Assembly (NCBI RefSeq): GCF_001723175.1
Contig: NC_064651.1
Coordinates: 4,092,001 to 4,156,000, forward strand
Length of the DNA stretch: 64,000 nt
Source of the DNA: Penicillium oxalicum
Lineage: Eukaryota > Ascomycota > Eurotiomycetes > Eurotiales > Aspergillaceae
Direction of reading: 5' to 3'
Part shown: positions 23,569 to 35,530 of the stretch, in pieces
Numbering within the stretch: position 1 is the first letter of the stretch
How the letters are laid out: each line of letters starts with the position of its first letter
Notes under the pieces: generated by a model
Database searches by the model: none
The model's input: the letters and a program-made list of their open reading frames with translations, nothing else
What the model was told of the DNA's origin: nothing
Position numbers and translations under genes: made by a program

Positions 23569-25449
23569 GGGGGAAGGTGGCGGATGTTGAGGATAGAATC
23601 AGGTGAGATGGAAGTTTTTCGAGGAGAAAACGGGTACTGTGAGAAAAGGCAGGGCAGCTTTGTAGATGAAAAATGTGGATTTGATGAGAGATGGTTCTAA
23701 TTCTTTAGATTTAAATATTCAGACCATTGACTAAGGTTCGCTTCAGTCGATGTTCTTGTGCTAGACCTTCTTTTCCGTGTCCGCATGGACGGGATTCTCC
23801 ATATCCGCGCACCCTACCCACGTCCAGGGGCTCGACAGCTTTCATCTTGCGTGGCCTCGGCCGTTGGACTTTCCGAAAGCTGCACTGTCATCTCTACGTG
23901 TCGTACCACCTTTGAATAAGAGTGCCGAACCGTCAAGGTAGGTAGGACAGAGGAATTGTTCGACTACCTTGACCTACCCGCGACATTCTTTATTCCAGGT
24001 CCTTGGGTAGTATAGATCTAGAGCTCCGCATACAGTACGCCCTTTAACCCACTCAAGCGTTGGTATTTTTTCGGCCAATGATGATTGATTGACGTTAAAG
24101 TATACATGCAGGAGGCTCAAGAGCGTTGATGTGCATATTGATGGCGTGGACCTTTCTTAGAGCCGCAGTCCCGACCCAGAAGTACAGAGGAAAGAGACCT
24201 GAAGTGGGACGATCGTCTGTGTCGAATGTCGACCCCCGGAAAGTAGGCAAGCAAAGGTTCCGGTAGCTGAAGCGCTGGCGTATAGAGAGCCTGAGGCCCC
24301 CGGGCGGACACGATCACTGCTCGGACTGTCGACCATCCGAAACCCTGAGCCCTACTGCCAATTCGAGCAGAACATCGTGCTTGGGCTCGGTCAGACCCCA
24401 TCCGACATCCGGGAATGCGCCGAGGCCGCGCTTCGTCGCTTACTACTTCAGGACCACCCGACCAGTACCGTCACTCCGGCAGGCTGTGTAGTCCACTTTG
24501 CGCGTGGTGCGGATTCGCATGGAGATATGTCCAAGATTTCAACAAATGATATATGCTGACTTGTACAAATGAAATGTTTGGGACTTGGAGTGACAGACCA
24601 CAAATGGGCCAAATGCTGCTACGAGGCCCGAGTATCGTTCGAGTCTACCGAACGGCCATCCCTATCACCGACTGTACTATTGCCGACTGAGGCACTCGCA
24701 GAGGCGAAGAAATGGGGGCTTGAGGAACAGAGGCCTGTGCACTCACCACAGTTCCCTATAACCTCCGACCAAGCATTGACACGATGCTAAAGAACACTCA
24801 TACCGGAACATCCAACTAAATTCATATCTAAGAGCATTGAATCGACTGTCAAGATCGGTCGTTTGGTTCCAATCACAGCTTCAGCTTTTGCCTCTCTTCG
24901 CAAAGCCCATCAATCTTCTTCCTACGTCGACTGCAAGGGGTTGGCATTCAAAATAGAATATCTCCTCAAGCTGCCTATCTCAGCGATCGATGCATCCGAT
25001 GGGCTTGACCACGGCAGTCCCATCCAACATTTAAGCTTGTAGTCTCCTGCTCCAGTTTCCCCGCACAGTTCCTCGCCCAAGCAAGGCTCGAGCGCCTTGA
25101 AGTATACCCTGTCAACCGAGCCAGACAGAGTCGATCAAAGTTACGAAGCGTCGCGCAGACCTTCTCGATTAGGAAATTCGCAAAGCCAATCTTTCCTTAT
25201 CGCTAGGATGATGGTGCCGACTTGATTCAATTTGGAGAAAGGCTCCCGGAGATAAGAGACGACATGGATCATCATATCGGCAGTATGGAAGGATAATGTA
25301 ACATTCTGTTGTAGCTCAGCTACGCGACGGGTGCCTGCTCTTGTATTTTAAAGGCCCAGGATGTGCGCTCATGATCTGACGAGAGCTTATACCTCCTACT
25401 TGTACGACTCGGCGAACCTAGGAGATCTGTCACGTATCAAAGAGGAGAC
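23569..25449. other. Intergenic between divergent SDR and permease genes
   Basis: No supportable gene in 1.9 kb. Open frames at 24377-24790 lack motifs. Confidence 0.5.
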
Positions 25450-27385
25450 ATGGCCGAGACTCATAAAGCTGTGAAGGTCTTTCAAGATGTCAATGACGAA
25501 GATGGTCGGTTGGAGAACCTAGGATATGAGCAGGGTACGTCCAACGACACGTCATTTTGGTTGAACGCTGTTTGGGATCATAACGATCCTCTTGTTCATT
25601 TTCTCTGTAGCTAACTGCCAGTCACGCGCCCTAGAGCTGAAACGGTCGTTTGGGCTGTTGTCGATGATCGGGTTTAGCTTTAGCGTTGTCACATCGTGAG
25701 TTCCCTTTTCGTTAACGATCGAGATCAGACCATTCTAAATTCCTTTGCTCCAGATGGACCGCACTCAGTGGTGTGTTCATTGTCGGGGTGACATCGGGAG
25801 GTCCGCCGGTCATGGTCTTTGCTTTCATTGGAGTCAGTCTGCTCACTTTGGCTGTGGCGATTCCTATGGCCGAGATGTGTTCCATGTATCCTGTCGCCGG
25901 AGGTCAATACTCGTGGGTTGCCGCGCTCACGCCTCCCCGATATGCTCGAGGTCTGTCATATGCCACCGGGTGGTTTATGCTCATAGGTGAGACGTTCTCT
26001 TCGCTTATTCCCCCATCGACGGGGGAATCACTTCTGCTCGACGTGCCGATGGGCCTTTGCTGACCTTGACTCCGTGTGGGCTACTACTTCAGGTCTTCTC
26101 GCCATGGGTGCCACGAACAATTCCATCTCGGCCAATTTCATTCTGGGCATGGCAAATGTGGTATTCCCTAACTATACCATTGAGAGATGGCACACTGTCC
26201 TGGTGGCCTATCTGGTGGCTATTCTCTCAGCTGGCGTCAACCTCTGGGGCTCTAGCCTGCTGCATAAGATCTCAAAATTCATGTTGATTTGGAATGTCGC
26301 CTCCTTCGTGATTGTCACGGTGACTCTTCTCGCCATGAACGATCACAAACAACCCGCCTCCTTCGTGTTTCGCGACTTCCAAAACACAACGGGTTGGGGC
26401 ACAGCCATGGCCGCCATTATTGGAATCTTACAGGCCTGCTTCGGAATGTGTTGCTACGATGCTCCGGCTCACATGACGGAGGAGATGAAGTCGGCTTCCA
26501 AGGAGGCCCCCAAAGCGATCATTCTCGCTGTAATTTTGGGCGCCGTCACCGGGTTCGCTTTTCTACTCACTCTCTGCTTCTGTATTGGAGACATCACCGA
26601 GACTGCAGAAAGTAGCACGGGAGTCCCGGTCATCCAGATCTTCCATGACTCGACTGGAAGCAAGGTCGCCACCTGTATTCTCTCCAGCCTGATTGGAGTG
26701 ATCGTGATCATTGCTGGCGTAAATGTTCTTGCCGAGGGATCTCGCTCTGCGTACGCCTTTGCTCGTGACCATGGATTGCCGTTTTCCAACGTGTTCAGCA
26801 AGGTAGACAAGAGGAGTCAGATCCCCGTAAACGCTGTTCTCCTGACGTTGGCGGTGCAATTGGCACTTGACGCCATCGAGTTTGGCACCGCGACGGGGTT
26901 TGGAACCGTTATCTCCATCTCCACAGAAGGCTTCTGTAAGAACGTTTTTATTTCTTTGATCTTTTTTCACGAATCTGTCTCAAGTTGATCTCCGAGTTCC
27001 GTCTCACGCACTCGACTTGACTAATGACAGGCTCGGTCCAGATCTCTCGTACGCCATGGCTCTATTCAGCCGTCTGGTGGGATTCTTTTCAGGCCATGTC
27101 ACCAACCTCAAAGGCCCCTTTACACTATCTCCGCCCGTGTCCATCGGCTTGAACTGCATCGGCCTGCTGTTCCTCCTCTTTGCCTCCATCACATTCAACT
27201 TTCCAGGCGTCTCGCCCGTCACCGAGCAGACGATGAATTACACCAGCGCTGCGGTAGGTCTCATCTGTCTGGTCAGCGTAATCACCTGGTTTACAACGGG
27301 TCAGAAAAACTTTTCCGGCCCTGGGGCCGTGAGCTCTTTCACCGGACAGAAGCGAGGGCCACATGTTGCAGGGAACACCAGGTGA
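25450..27385 (+). CDS. Amino acid/choline/GABA-type permease (APC superfamily)
   Basis: Five exons: 25450-25534, 25611-25695, 25754-25986, 26093-26935, 27042-27385; 529 residues with consistent phases. The protein starts MAETHKAVKVFQDVNDEDGR, with RSFGLLSMIGFSFSVVTSW opening helix 1 and GPPVMVFAFIGVSLLTL helix 2. About 12 hydrophobic segments follow, including a conserved EMCSMYPVAGGQYSW and the CCYDAPAHMTEEM motif typical of the fungal ACT family that contains GABA (Uga4) and choline (Hnm1) permeases. The exon-5 acceptor is chosen at 27041 so that EGF|YLSYAMALFSRL is restored; an earlier AG gives a wrong frame. It imports a nitrogen compound at the plasma membrane; the exact substrate is not predictable. 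Confidence 0.9.
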
Positions 27386-29182
27386 TACTGTCCACTCTGG
27401 GGTCTCGGGAACAAGCACCTGCAACCGCACGGATGAAGCTTTTGCGAATTGTTTCGCTTGACTTGGTATCTTTGAATCTTCATATCTTGAGGTAGGAAGA
27501 GGACCTGTCATTCAGACTTCGGGGGGCGGGGATGACTCTGAGGTTGGGCGTACATTCTGAAGTAATTTCGGGATCTTGTCCAGCCCTGTGCCCGGTAGTA
27601 GAAAAAACATGTAGATATGCAGACTGACTCTCAGCAACGAACTTTTCCGTTTTCTTCTTCTTCTTCTACTTCTTTTTTTTAAGAGCTAGAACCATCTCCT
27701 CAATTAGAATGATGACATGTCCATCAATTCCAAGATCGGATCCAACGACTCGAGAGCACTAGTGCACTTGGGACACGAACAGTCGCGTTCAACACCACTA
27801 AATGGCGGTCTACATCGTCAGCCTCTTTCCGGGCAGCGGTGACGGGGATCGCTTTTCCCCCACCATGGCGCACATGAGGGAGACCCACCATCGACGATTG
27901 CTAAAGCGTGAATTCTATGCGGATCATGTTACTACGAGAGCACATCTTCTGGACCAAAATTCGTTCAAGAGAACTTTGGTCACTATACGGAGTGGCTTGA
28001 AAAGGTGGGAGAGGTTGGAAACCATGTCTGTAAAATACTCGATCGCCCAACTCTCTTGGCTGGGCTGAGATTGATCTATAGAAAAGGCATCTTCAAAGGA
28101 TAAAGAGTGCTCGGGAGCTATGGAATTGGTTCCTTTTGTTCTATGGTAGCTTGAAAGCTAACGGGGCTTTATTGACTGTATAGGATTGACAGTGTATGCA
28201 GCTGGTGACGTGCTAGAGAGCACGCCTTGTCTACGATTCTTCATGTGAAGAACAAAAAAAAAGCTTCAAACCATCCAGATCAAGGACTAAGAATTGACTT
28301 CTCCTTCTCGACTTGGATGCATTGATCCAGTGCCCAAAGCGACTCACGGGATCAGGCGCTAAGCTTCTCGTGTGGGATCATTGTTGGGCACGGATCATGA
28401 ATTGTATTCGGCGGAGTCGGCCGAGACTCGAAGGAGTAGTCCTGCTACAGCATTGGAACTGAGCTCACTTGACAAGATTCATAGAATTGAAGCAGTTGAT
28501 TCATTTCCTGCTGTACTGCAGTGCATACCTTTTTTTGTGGAAAAGATTTGGTAGTTTTGTTATCAAAACATTTTGCTCTACGTTGAAAGCGATTTTCGCA
28601 GAGCATTTCGAACCTACCCCGCCCATTTGATCGCGCGACATTCAAGATATTCTGATCCGAACACAAATGGAAAAGTCGTGGAAGGTTCGCGATTCAGATA
28701 TGCAAGGAACAAGCGGTATAGAATAGACCTCAGGTCAATCCAATCGGAAAGCTTTTCTCCCTTTACAGCCCCCAGTCACACTCCACCAACATACATCCTC
28801 CGGGGGAGAAAAAGAGGGGGTCCTGGTAGCAGCCCCGGTCTCGTTCCGTCGTGCCATTTTAGTTTTTTTTGAGTGAGCGCGAGTTCCTGTGAAGCGAGGT
28901 TGAATACATCTTATATATCTATTCACACTTGATGATCCTTTTCCCACTGAAATGAGAAGCGGGTGTGAGACAAAAGAGAAAAAACCACTCGGACAAATCG
29001 CTTCAAGGTATTCCTGTTGTTGCTGGGTGCCCGAGTATCGCTTGCTGCGACCCACGTCTGTCGGGCGTACCTTCTGAAGGCACACGACCAATTCTCACGT
29101 CGACGAATTTTTCTTTTGGGAGCCTTCAGAGATCTTTCTCCAATTGAATCGGTAACCGACGCTGGCTGAGGACCATAGAATC
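27386..29182. other. Intergenic, permease 3' side
   Basis: Contains a short TTC/CTT-rich tract near 27650-27680 and scattered short frames. No gene supported. Confidence 0.5.
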
Positions 29183-29945
29183 ATGATTGTATACTTTTTG
29201 TTGGGAAGCACCGTGGCTTGTTTGCTGGTGATCGCCATCTATCGTCTGCATGTCCATCCACTCAGTAACGTTCCCGGTCCACGTCTGGCCGCATTGACGG
29301 GGCTGTACGAAGTCTTTTGTGTAGCCTGGTGCTCGGAATCTTATGACGAGGAGATTGATCGAATGCATCGAGCCTACGGTCAGTTCTCCCTTCTTCGCGA
29401 GCCAGAACGGACCCCCAAAAGACCCACTGGATGACGGAAACTGATCAGAAAGACGGACAGGTCCTATCATTCGCATCGCCCCCGATGAGATACACATCCA
29501 AGACCATTTCTACGGCTCCAGAAGTCCCGATCTTTGGGTCAAAAGCCCGCAGCATCATGAGTCCAATGGATCATCCAGTCGCTGGCACTCACGAGCCAGA
29601 GGGCAATCCTATGAAAAAAGGTTCTTTGGGAATGTCCAGTACTCTCTTCACGCCAAGATTCTTGGAATCATCCAACAACGAATTGGAAAGCACCAACGAG
29701 ATCACTTCCTGAGCCGGAAAGCTTCCTCTGGCCCCAGCACAGTCAGCAAAATCCTGGGGATGCAAAGTCTTTTCCAGTTCATGCAACCCAAATCGAGCGA
29801 CTTGGAAGGCGGAGCCGCGGCGGCGGCTGTTACTCCTACTACTCCTACGACGACGACTGCGGACATGGCCCTTCCAGTAGTCCGCGGTCGATCACTGTCC
29901 GTCACTCCTCGAAATTTGATGAATCAGTCACCCGCACCAGAATGA
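29183..29945 (+). pseudogene. Cytochrome P450 remnant (N-terminus only)
   Basis: The start at 29183 reads a membrane anchor (FLLGSTVACLLVIAIYRLHV) followed by the P450 proline hinge HPLSNVPGPRLAALTGLYE and IDRMHRAYG. A GT-AG intron (29379-29460) joins this to GPIIRIAPDEIHI, the next P450 landmark. After about residue 90 similarity fades. The P450-like DHPVAGTHEPEGNPMKK then appears in a different frame (about 29570-29605) and RFFGNVQ in the first frame, so at least two frameshifts are present. There is no ExxR helix, no PERF region and no heme Cys motif downstream; instead an Ala/Thr repeat (AAAAAVTPTTPTTTT) and a stop at 29943. This is a decayed 5' fragment of a P450 related to the trichothecene/benzoate-type fungal families. 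It is unlikely to be functional. Confidence 0.7.
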
Positions 29946-30561
29946 TACCAGACATGGAGGGCGGCTCGATGATCTAGATCGTGATGCTCTCTCGCACCAA
30001 CTCACAAAAGGAAAAGATTTTCTCCGGACATATCAACCGACCCCAAAATCGCACCAAAGAGAATAAAAAGACCATTCCATTCAGCCCCAAGTTCGGCTAG
30101 GAGTGTGTTAAGGTTTCCGGACGAGAAATGTCCGGGGCAGGGCAGACTGGAGATTATTTTGGGGTGCTTGACCTTTGCCTGTCATCCCCATTGATTGGGC
30201 CCAGAAAGGTAGAGGCTGAGTGTGCCCCAAACGGCCAGTTCCCGACTTCACGAATGAAGGAGAACCTGGAGGTTGCCCGAGCGGGGGTCGACCAACATCT
30301 GCTCGAATGGAAACTTGATTGGAGAGGGCAATTAGGCATCGGGTGATTGATAACCGGACACGAGCGGTGCGTACAGCTGCATTCGTGACCAGCTTGGCGT
30401 TTGGCGAGCCGGCGGATGATTGCCTCGTCGGGCAAGTGCCGGTTGGTCGTCACGCATGTACTCCAAATCTTTCAAGTCTCATTCGGGGTCCAGATTATGT
30501 CGGACAACCTCGGCATGCAGACGAACAATTGGATACAGTCCAGCATGATAAAGACAGAGAG

Positions 30562-30608
<47 letters not shown>

Positions 30609-30610
30609 AG

Positions 30611-30654
<44 letters not shown>

Positions 30655-30965
30655 AAGCAAATTAGAATATCCAGTTGGTGTTACGAGAGCTGTTCATTGC
30701 AAAATATCATTACACTACAATTGTCTTTGTCTTTTTATTTTATTTTTATGATTTATGATTTTATTTTATTTTTCTCCTCCAGCTATTCTCATTTTCCTCT
30801 TCTGGGCTTGATTGCGTCCCCGCGGGTGGATCTTCCGTCACCAAAATTCCGCGCTCGTCACTCTCCTCGTCACCTTAAAAAAAAGAATCCTCCACACCAC
30901 CGCGCCATCGCGCCATTGATCTCTTCCACTACAACCTTGAACCTTGATCTTTCTGATTTAACACA
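29946..30965. other. Intergenic with GA microsatellite, upstream of fRMsr
   Basis: Contains the GA repeat listed separately and a T-rich stretch (30727-30775). Open frames crossing the repeat are artefacts. Confidence 0.6.
30561..30652. repeat. (GA)n microsatellite, ~92 bases
   Basis: Nearly pure GA dinucleotide repeats with a few GG/AA interruptions, about 315 bases upstream of the fRMsr start codon. Confidence 0.97.
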
Positions 30966-32248
30966 ATGGTATGGGTGCCTCCTCTTCCCAAATGCTGGCG
31001 GGATGGTCCCCAGCTACTGTCCATCCAGCCTTGGCGGGCGTCTGTGAGCATGATTTGCCCACTGACCCTGCGCCTGGATCCAAGAAGACAAAACGATCTC
31101 ACAAAACATCAATGGAGAAGCTTCGCTGACCGAATCAATTCGCTATCTAGCCGCACGCCGACTCTTCATATTTCTGGGGCAAGACCAAAGCCGAGGTCTA
31201 TTCACAGCTCCTGGAACAGGCTGGAGGTCTACTCGACGGGCAACGCAATTGGGTGAGTGCTGCACTGCGTGGGATCTGAACTGAACCCGGCTCTTCTCGC
31301 GAAAACCCATCGCACCCGTCTACAGGGGCATACCGCAGTGAATGTATCGTCTTGCGGGATCCTCTTCCTTCTTGGCCATCAGAAGCTAATCAAGTGTCAC
31401 CGCTCCATGTACAGGTCAGGTGAGCTCGCTTCAATGCCCTTTCATCCGCATGACCACAGCCCTTCCTCCCCCAGCAAGAGCGTCCCCGAATGACGCTGCA
31501 ATCCATGATTTCTTCCGAGCCCACGACAGATGATACCCCCTTCAAGAACCCTTGACAGAACTGGAATTGACCGTTGCTCCCCCCATCCTCTGGAATACTC
31601 TAGCAACCTGTCAAATATCTCCTCTCTTCTCTGGCACGCATACGCTGCTCTCCCATCACCCTCCTCGGCCGTCAACTGGACCGGATTCTACATTCGCGAT
31701 GACAAGTTCCCCGCCCTCGCCTCGCCCGTCTCCTCGCCTCCACTGCCCGGCGCACCAGGGTTCGGTGGTGTAACCATCTCCACGACCTACGCTCACCCCG
31801 AAGATCAAATCTTACTGCTGGGCCCCTTCCACGGTAAGCCCGCGTGCCAGCAGATCCGCTTCGGAAAGGGAGTCTGTGGTACCGCCGCCGCCAGCCAGAA
31901 GACAGTCGTTGTCCCCGACGTCACGAAATTCCCGGGCCATATTGCCTGTGACGCCGATAGTCGGAGTGAAATTGTGGTGCCCATCATCATCCGTGGAGAG
32001 GTATGTATTGTGATCCTTGCCCTCCCTTCCCGTTCCGCATAGCCAGCTTGATCTGCTCTGTGTCTCTTTGCCTCATGGAAGCCAAAAGAAAAGATTCACC
32101 TGTCTTGGAGTTTGCATGACTGACGTTCATATACTAGACTGTCGCCATTATCGATATCGACTGCACGCTCCCCTCTGCCTTTGATGAAGAAGATCAGAAA
32201 TATCTCGAGAAGCTCGCTGAACTTCTTGCCGAAAGCTGCGACTGGTAA
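30966..32248 (+). CDS. Free methionine-(R)-sulfoxide reductase (GAF domain)
   Basis: Five exons: 30966-30968 (only the ATG), 31151-31252, 31415-31419 (GTCAG), 31604-32000, 32138-32248; 205 residues. The spliced N-terminus reads MPHADSSYFWGKTKAEVYSQ and the 5-base exon restores RNW|VS|NLSN, matching the family motif NW-V-x-NLSN. The enzyme reduces free Met-R-sulfoxide with thioredoxin. The three cysteines used by the yeast enzyme are present in CQQIRFGKGVCG and HIACDADS, along with SEIVVPI and DIDC. The plain open frame upstream of exon 4 has no family similarity, which is why the tiny exons are needed. It is convergent with the NAD kinase gene, another redox enzyme. Confidence 0.88.
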
Positions 32249-33496
32249 ATCATCCAGGTCGATTGACCCACCTGCGACAAAAAAGAAAATTTGGCACATG
32301 ACGCATGCCACGGACATGGATCACCCCACATGTCCATTATAAGACCTCGACAACGGAAGAGAGAAAGAAAAAACCGAAACCAAACAAAAAAGAGACACGA
32401 GAAAACAAGCAGTGCCACTGTATATGACTACGAGATGATTTTTCCCCCTCACGAACCAACAAAAAGCAACCAATAGCAAAAATCAATAGTTGAACAACAA
32501 AAGTCATCTCCTTTCTGCCTTTGTTGAATGATAAAAAGCGGAGAAAACAAATGAATGCCTACTTCCTTTCGTTGATTAGAATCCCCTATTGGAAGGGGAG
32601 GAGAAAGAAAGAAAAGAGGGAGTACTTTGACCAGTTCGACTACTTTAAGTTGACGGCCTCCAAGTTGTGCCTGCACATGGATCTTTCCACTTTTTTTTCT
32701 TCCCTCAAGATGTGCCTTTCTTTCTGATTACCTTTGTTTCCAACGCTCGCCACGTATCACTGAAATATGTGGAGAGGTAACGTGGTCGAAAAGACGCAAG
32801 TATCGACTCCCGCCTCGGGGGAATCAACTCATCAGCTACTCTGCAGTGCAATCCTCTACTTCTTGGACTCTTCAAGGTCTCCCTTGCAGCGAGAACCCGG
32901 ATACGATTAGAGTGTGAATCCACTCAATGGAACAAAAAAAGACTGAATACTTGATTCAGATCAGGCCGACACGGGCAATCCCGATTGCACCTGTGCGCCT
33001 TGAACAATCCGCCCAGTCCCGATCAAATCCCTGTGTGTCATCCGACCCCGGATGAGTTCCCGACTCCCGTCCCACTCCAGGTAGCGACTGTACCGTCTAT
33101 TCACGAGCAAAGCAAAGAATCTCAATAGCGGCGGGCAAAGAAGACGACTATAGTGTGCAATAAGCAAGGGAAAGTCGAGAGGAAAAAGGAAGAGGAAGGA
33201 ACAAAAAAAAAAGCAATATTGGGGGGAGGGACAAAAGAAAGGGAAAGAAGAGGGAATTCCCACCCCACAAAGGTATATGTCAAGAACCCGCCAAACTCTC
33301 TAAAAACACCAATACACATGATAAGAAAGCAAGATAGGGTCAAAGTATCGGCCACGCCGAGCATAGGGACATAATTTAGAGATATGACAAAGAGGGCCGG
33401 ACGGGACCGAATATCGTGGCCAGGTTAACCATGTTGATCATATTGAGCGACTGGGTCAAATGCGAGTATGCCGCCAGCAGAAAACCGCTCACATGC
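32249..33496. other. Intergenic between convergent fRMsr and NAD kinase
   Basis: 3' regions of both genes, with A/G- and T/C-rich tracts (33170-33250). No gene supported. Confidence 0.55.
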
Positions 33497-35530
33497 TCAA
33501 GAGTCAGCGCTCATCTGACGCCGCCCAGGATTCGGGGACACAGAGTCTCCGTCCTCGCTGGGGCCGAGACCGCTGTCTGTACCGGTGAGTCCAGCATCGG
33601 TATCAATATCCCATTCATCTTCGGCGTCGGCCCCGTCTCCACCGTCCCAGCTTTTTTGCACGGCACCTCGGGTGTTCCATCGGAGAGCTCGTTGCACGCT
33701 TGTGAACCACTCGCCGCTGTCGGAGACCACGGTGGGGAATGGATACTGGCTCGCCTCGACAGTGACGTAGTCGCCTTGTCGAAGCTCAACACGACCTTTG
33801 CCATCGAAGGAGCAATAGGCGGTGGATCGCGACGCAGTAGGAACAGCAATGCGCAAGAGGTGGGAGTCGGAGAGGACCATGGGTCGGAAGGAGAGCGTGT
33901 GAGGACAGATGGGCGTGAGAAGAATACCGGGAATGGATGGGTGCATGAGAGAGCCGCCAGCGGACAGGGAATATGCAGTAGAGCCGGTAGGTGTGGAAAA
34001 GATGCATCCGTCAGCCTGCACGACGGTCAAGAGCTCACCATCAGCGTAGAGCTCCAGATTTGAGACGTACGGGGACGGCCCTCGGTCGATGACCACCTCG
34101 TTCAAGACCTCGAACTGTTCCCCTTCCTCGACAGCATCCGCCTCAGCACCTTTGCTGCGGTCTTTCCGGAAGACAGTGCACGTAAATCTCATGCGTAGGT
34201 TGACCCGCATACCGACGTCTCCCATCACCGCATTGAGATGAGACTTGTATTCATTGAACTCGAAATTGGTCAAAAATCCGAGGCTTCCGAGGGAGAAACA
34301 CAAAACTGGAGGCACCACGCGCTGGAACAGCCATGAGGTAAACAAAACAGTGCCATCACCGCCGAGTGTCAAGACGAGATCAAACTTCTCTGGCGAGGTC
34401 CAGCACAAGTCTGGTGTCCAAAAGTGGAGCATCTGTGCCAATCGTGGCTCTTTCTGGATGAGACCCGCGGCATCGAACCGTTTTGAATTGCGTAGTTTGG
34501 CATCGACGTAAACGTTGACCCCGAGGTCGTTTCCATACCGCGGCGTCATGAGCAGCCACTCGGCGACTTGGCGTGTCAGATACACCAGACTATTGTCTCG
34601 GGCCTTGGTCACAATCATGATCGTCCGTACTGCGCGCCTGATGGGCCGGCGTTGCAACTGTTTGGAGACCTCACGGACGCCCGTGGCCGTCTGCACCAAG
34701 CGAGAGTGTGATAACCACTCATCATCCGCAATCTCCTCTAGCACTTTTTTGATGTTCACAGCGTCGTCGAATCTCTGGTGAAAATAACAAGGGGTCTGCA
34801 GCATCAATCGTGCGGTCGAGGGCGACCGTTCCAGATACCCCGTCAGTTGTAAGTTTGACAGTGCGTTTGATAGTTTCCGAGGAGATGCATTGCTGCCTCG
34901 GCGCTCTTTGTCCTCTGGGGGCGATGAGGAGGGGGCGGCTTCGGGGGTGCCGTTCGGGATCAGATTGGCCCATGGATTTGTGAAGCCTGAATTAGAGTTG
35001 TTACCCGGCAGACACGGGCGTGACGCCAGCGCCTTCATGATTGTTTGCCGGGGAATGCAATCTGTGGATAACGATCGAGGGCCCGTGAGAGATTTGTGGT
35101 GAAAACGGCGAACGTTGGGGGGTACCAGCTGGAGCGCCGCGGTCTCCTCAGCGGCGGGGGCGCTCTTCGGGGCACACCACGTTGGATCACCGGCTGTCTG
35201 TGACACAGATTCCGGCAAAGGCATCTCGTGGTGTGTCTGCGAAGGCTCTATGTGCAGAGCATAGTCACGCAAAAGCGCTGTGCTGAGGGATGATGGTTTC
35301 TTTTGAGATGGCGGAGGTGGGGCACCTGCGCCCGAGCTGGCCTCGGCCTGGACAGCGGCAGGAGGAGGAGGAGTAGGAGGAGGAAGAGGGGGAACGACGG
35401 ATGGCAGTGGGCACGTCAGGGGCGAGTCGAGTTGGCGACAACTCCTGCCTGGCGATGCCATGGAATTCTTAGAATCGTGGCTGGCCGAAGGCGATCTTGC
35501 AGGAAAACAAGGGAGGGGGTGAGAAGGCAT
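33497..35530 (-). CDS. utr1: NAD kinase, Utr1 type
   Basis: Single exon, 677 residues if the first in-frame ATG (35530) is used; 35461 is an alternative start, and a 5' exon cannot be excluded because the frame stays open upstream to 35704. The first ~270 residues are Pro/Ser-rich (a PPLPPPTPPPPAAV stretch). The kinase starts near VRTIMIVTKARDNSLVYLT. Signature motifs are LTLGGDGTVLF (GGDG), FSLGSLGFLTNF, LNEVVIDRG and STPTGSTAYSLSAGGS. The tail after ~residue 610 is acidic and disordered. It phosphorylates NAD+ (and in Utr1 also NADH) to NADP(H) with ATP; the VTKARDNSLVYLTR block fits the cytosolic Utr1/Yef1 branch better than mitochondrial Pos5. Confidence 0.92.
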   Translation of the reverse strand: MPSHPLPCFPARSPSASHDSKNSMASPGRSCRQLDSPLTCPLPSVVPPLPPPTPPPPAAVQAEASSGAGAPPPPSQKKPSSLSTALLRDYALHIEPSQTHHEMPLPESVSQTAGDPTWCAPKSAPAAEETAALQLVPPNVRRFHHKSLTGPRSLSTDCIPRQTIMKALASRPCLPGNNSNSGFTNPWANLIPNGTPEAAPSSSPPEDKERRGSNASPRKLSNALSNLQLTGYLERSPSTARLMLQTPCYFHQRFDDAVNIKKVLEEIADDEWLSHSRLVQTATGVREVSKQLQRRPIRRAVRTIMIVTKARDNSLVYLTRQVAEWLLMTPRYGNDLGVNVYVDAKLRNSKRFDAAGLIQKEPRLAQMLHFWTPDLCWTSPEKFDLVLTLGGDGTVLFTSWLFQRVVPPVLCFSLGSLGFLTNFEFNEYKSHLNAVMGDVGMRVNLRMRFTCTVFRKDRSKGAEADAVEEGEQFEVLNEVVIDRGPSPYVSNLELYADGELLTVVQADGCIFSTPTGSTAYSLSAGGSLMHPSIPGILLTPICPHTLSFRPMVLSDSHLLRIAVPTASRSTAYCSFDGKGRVELRQGDYVTVEASQYPFPTVVSDSGEWFTSVQRALRWNTRGAVQKSWDGGDGADAEDEWDIDTDAGLTGTDSGLGPSEDGDSVSPNPGRRQMSADS

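Noticed and set aside
30319..31047. 242-codon open frame across the GA repeat
   Set aside because: About 30 residues are Arg-Glu repeats from the microsatellite; the rest overlaps the fRMsr leader and intron 1.
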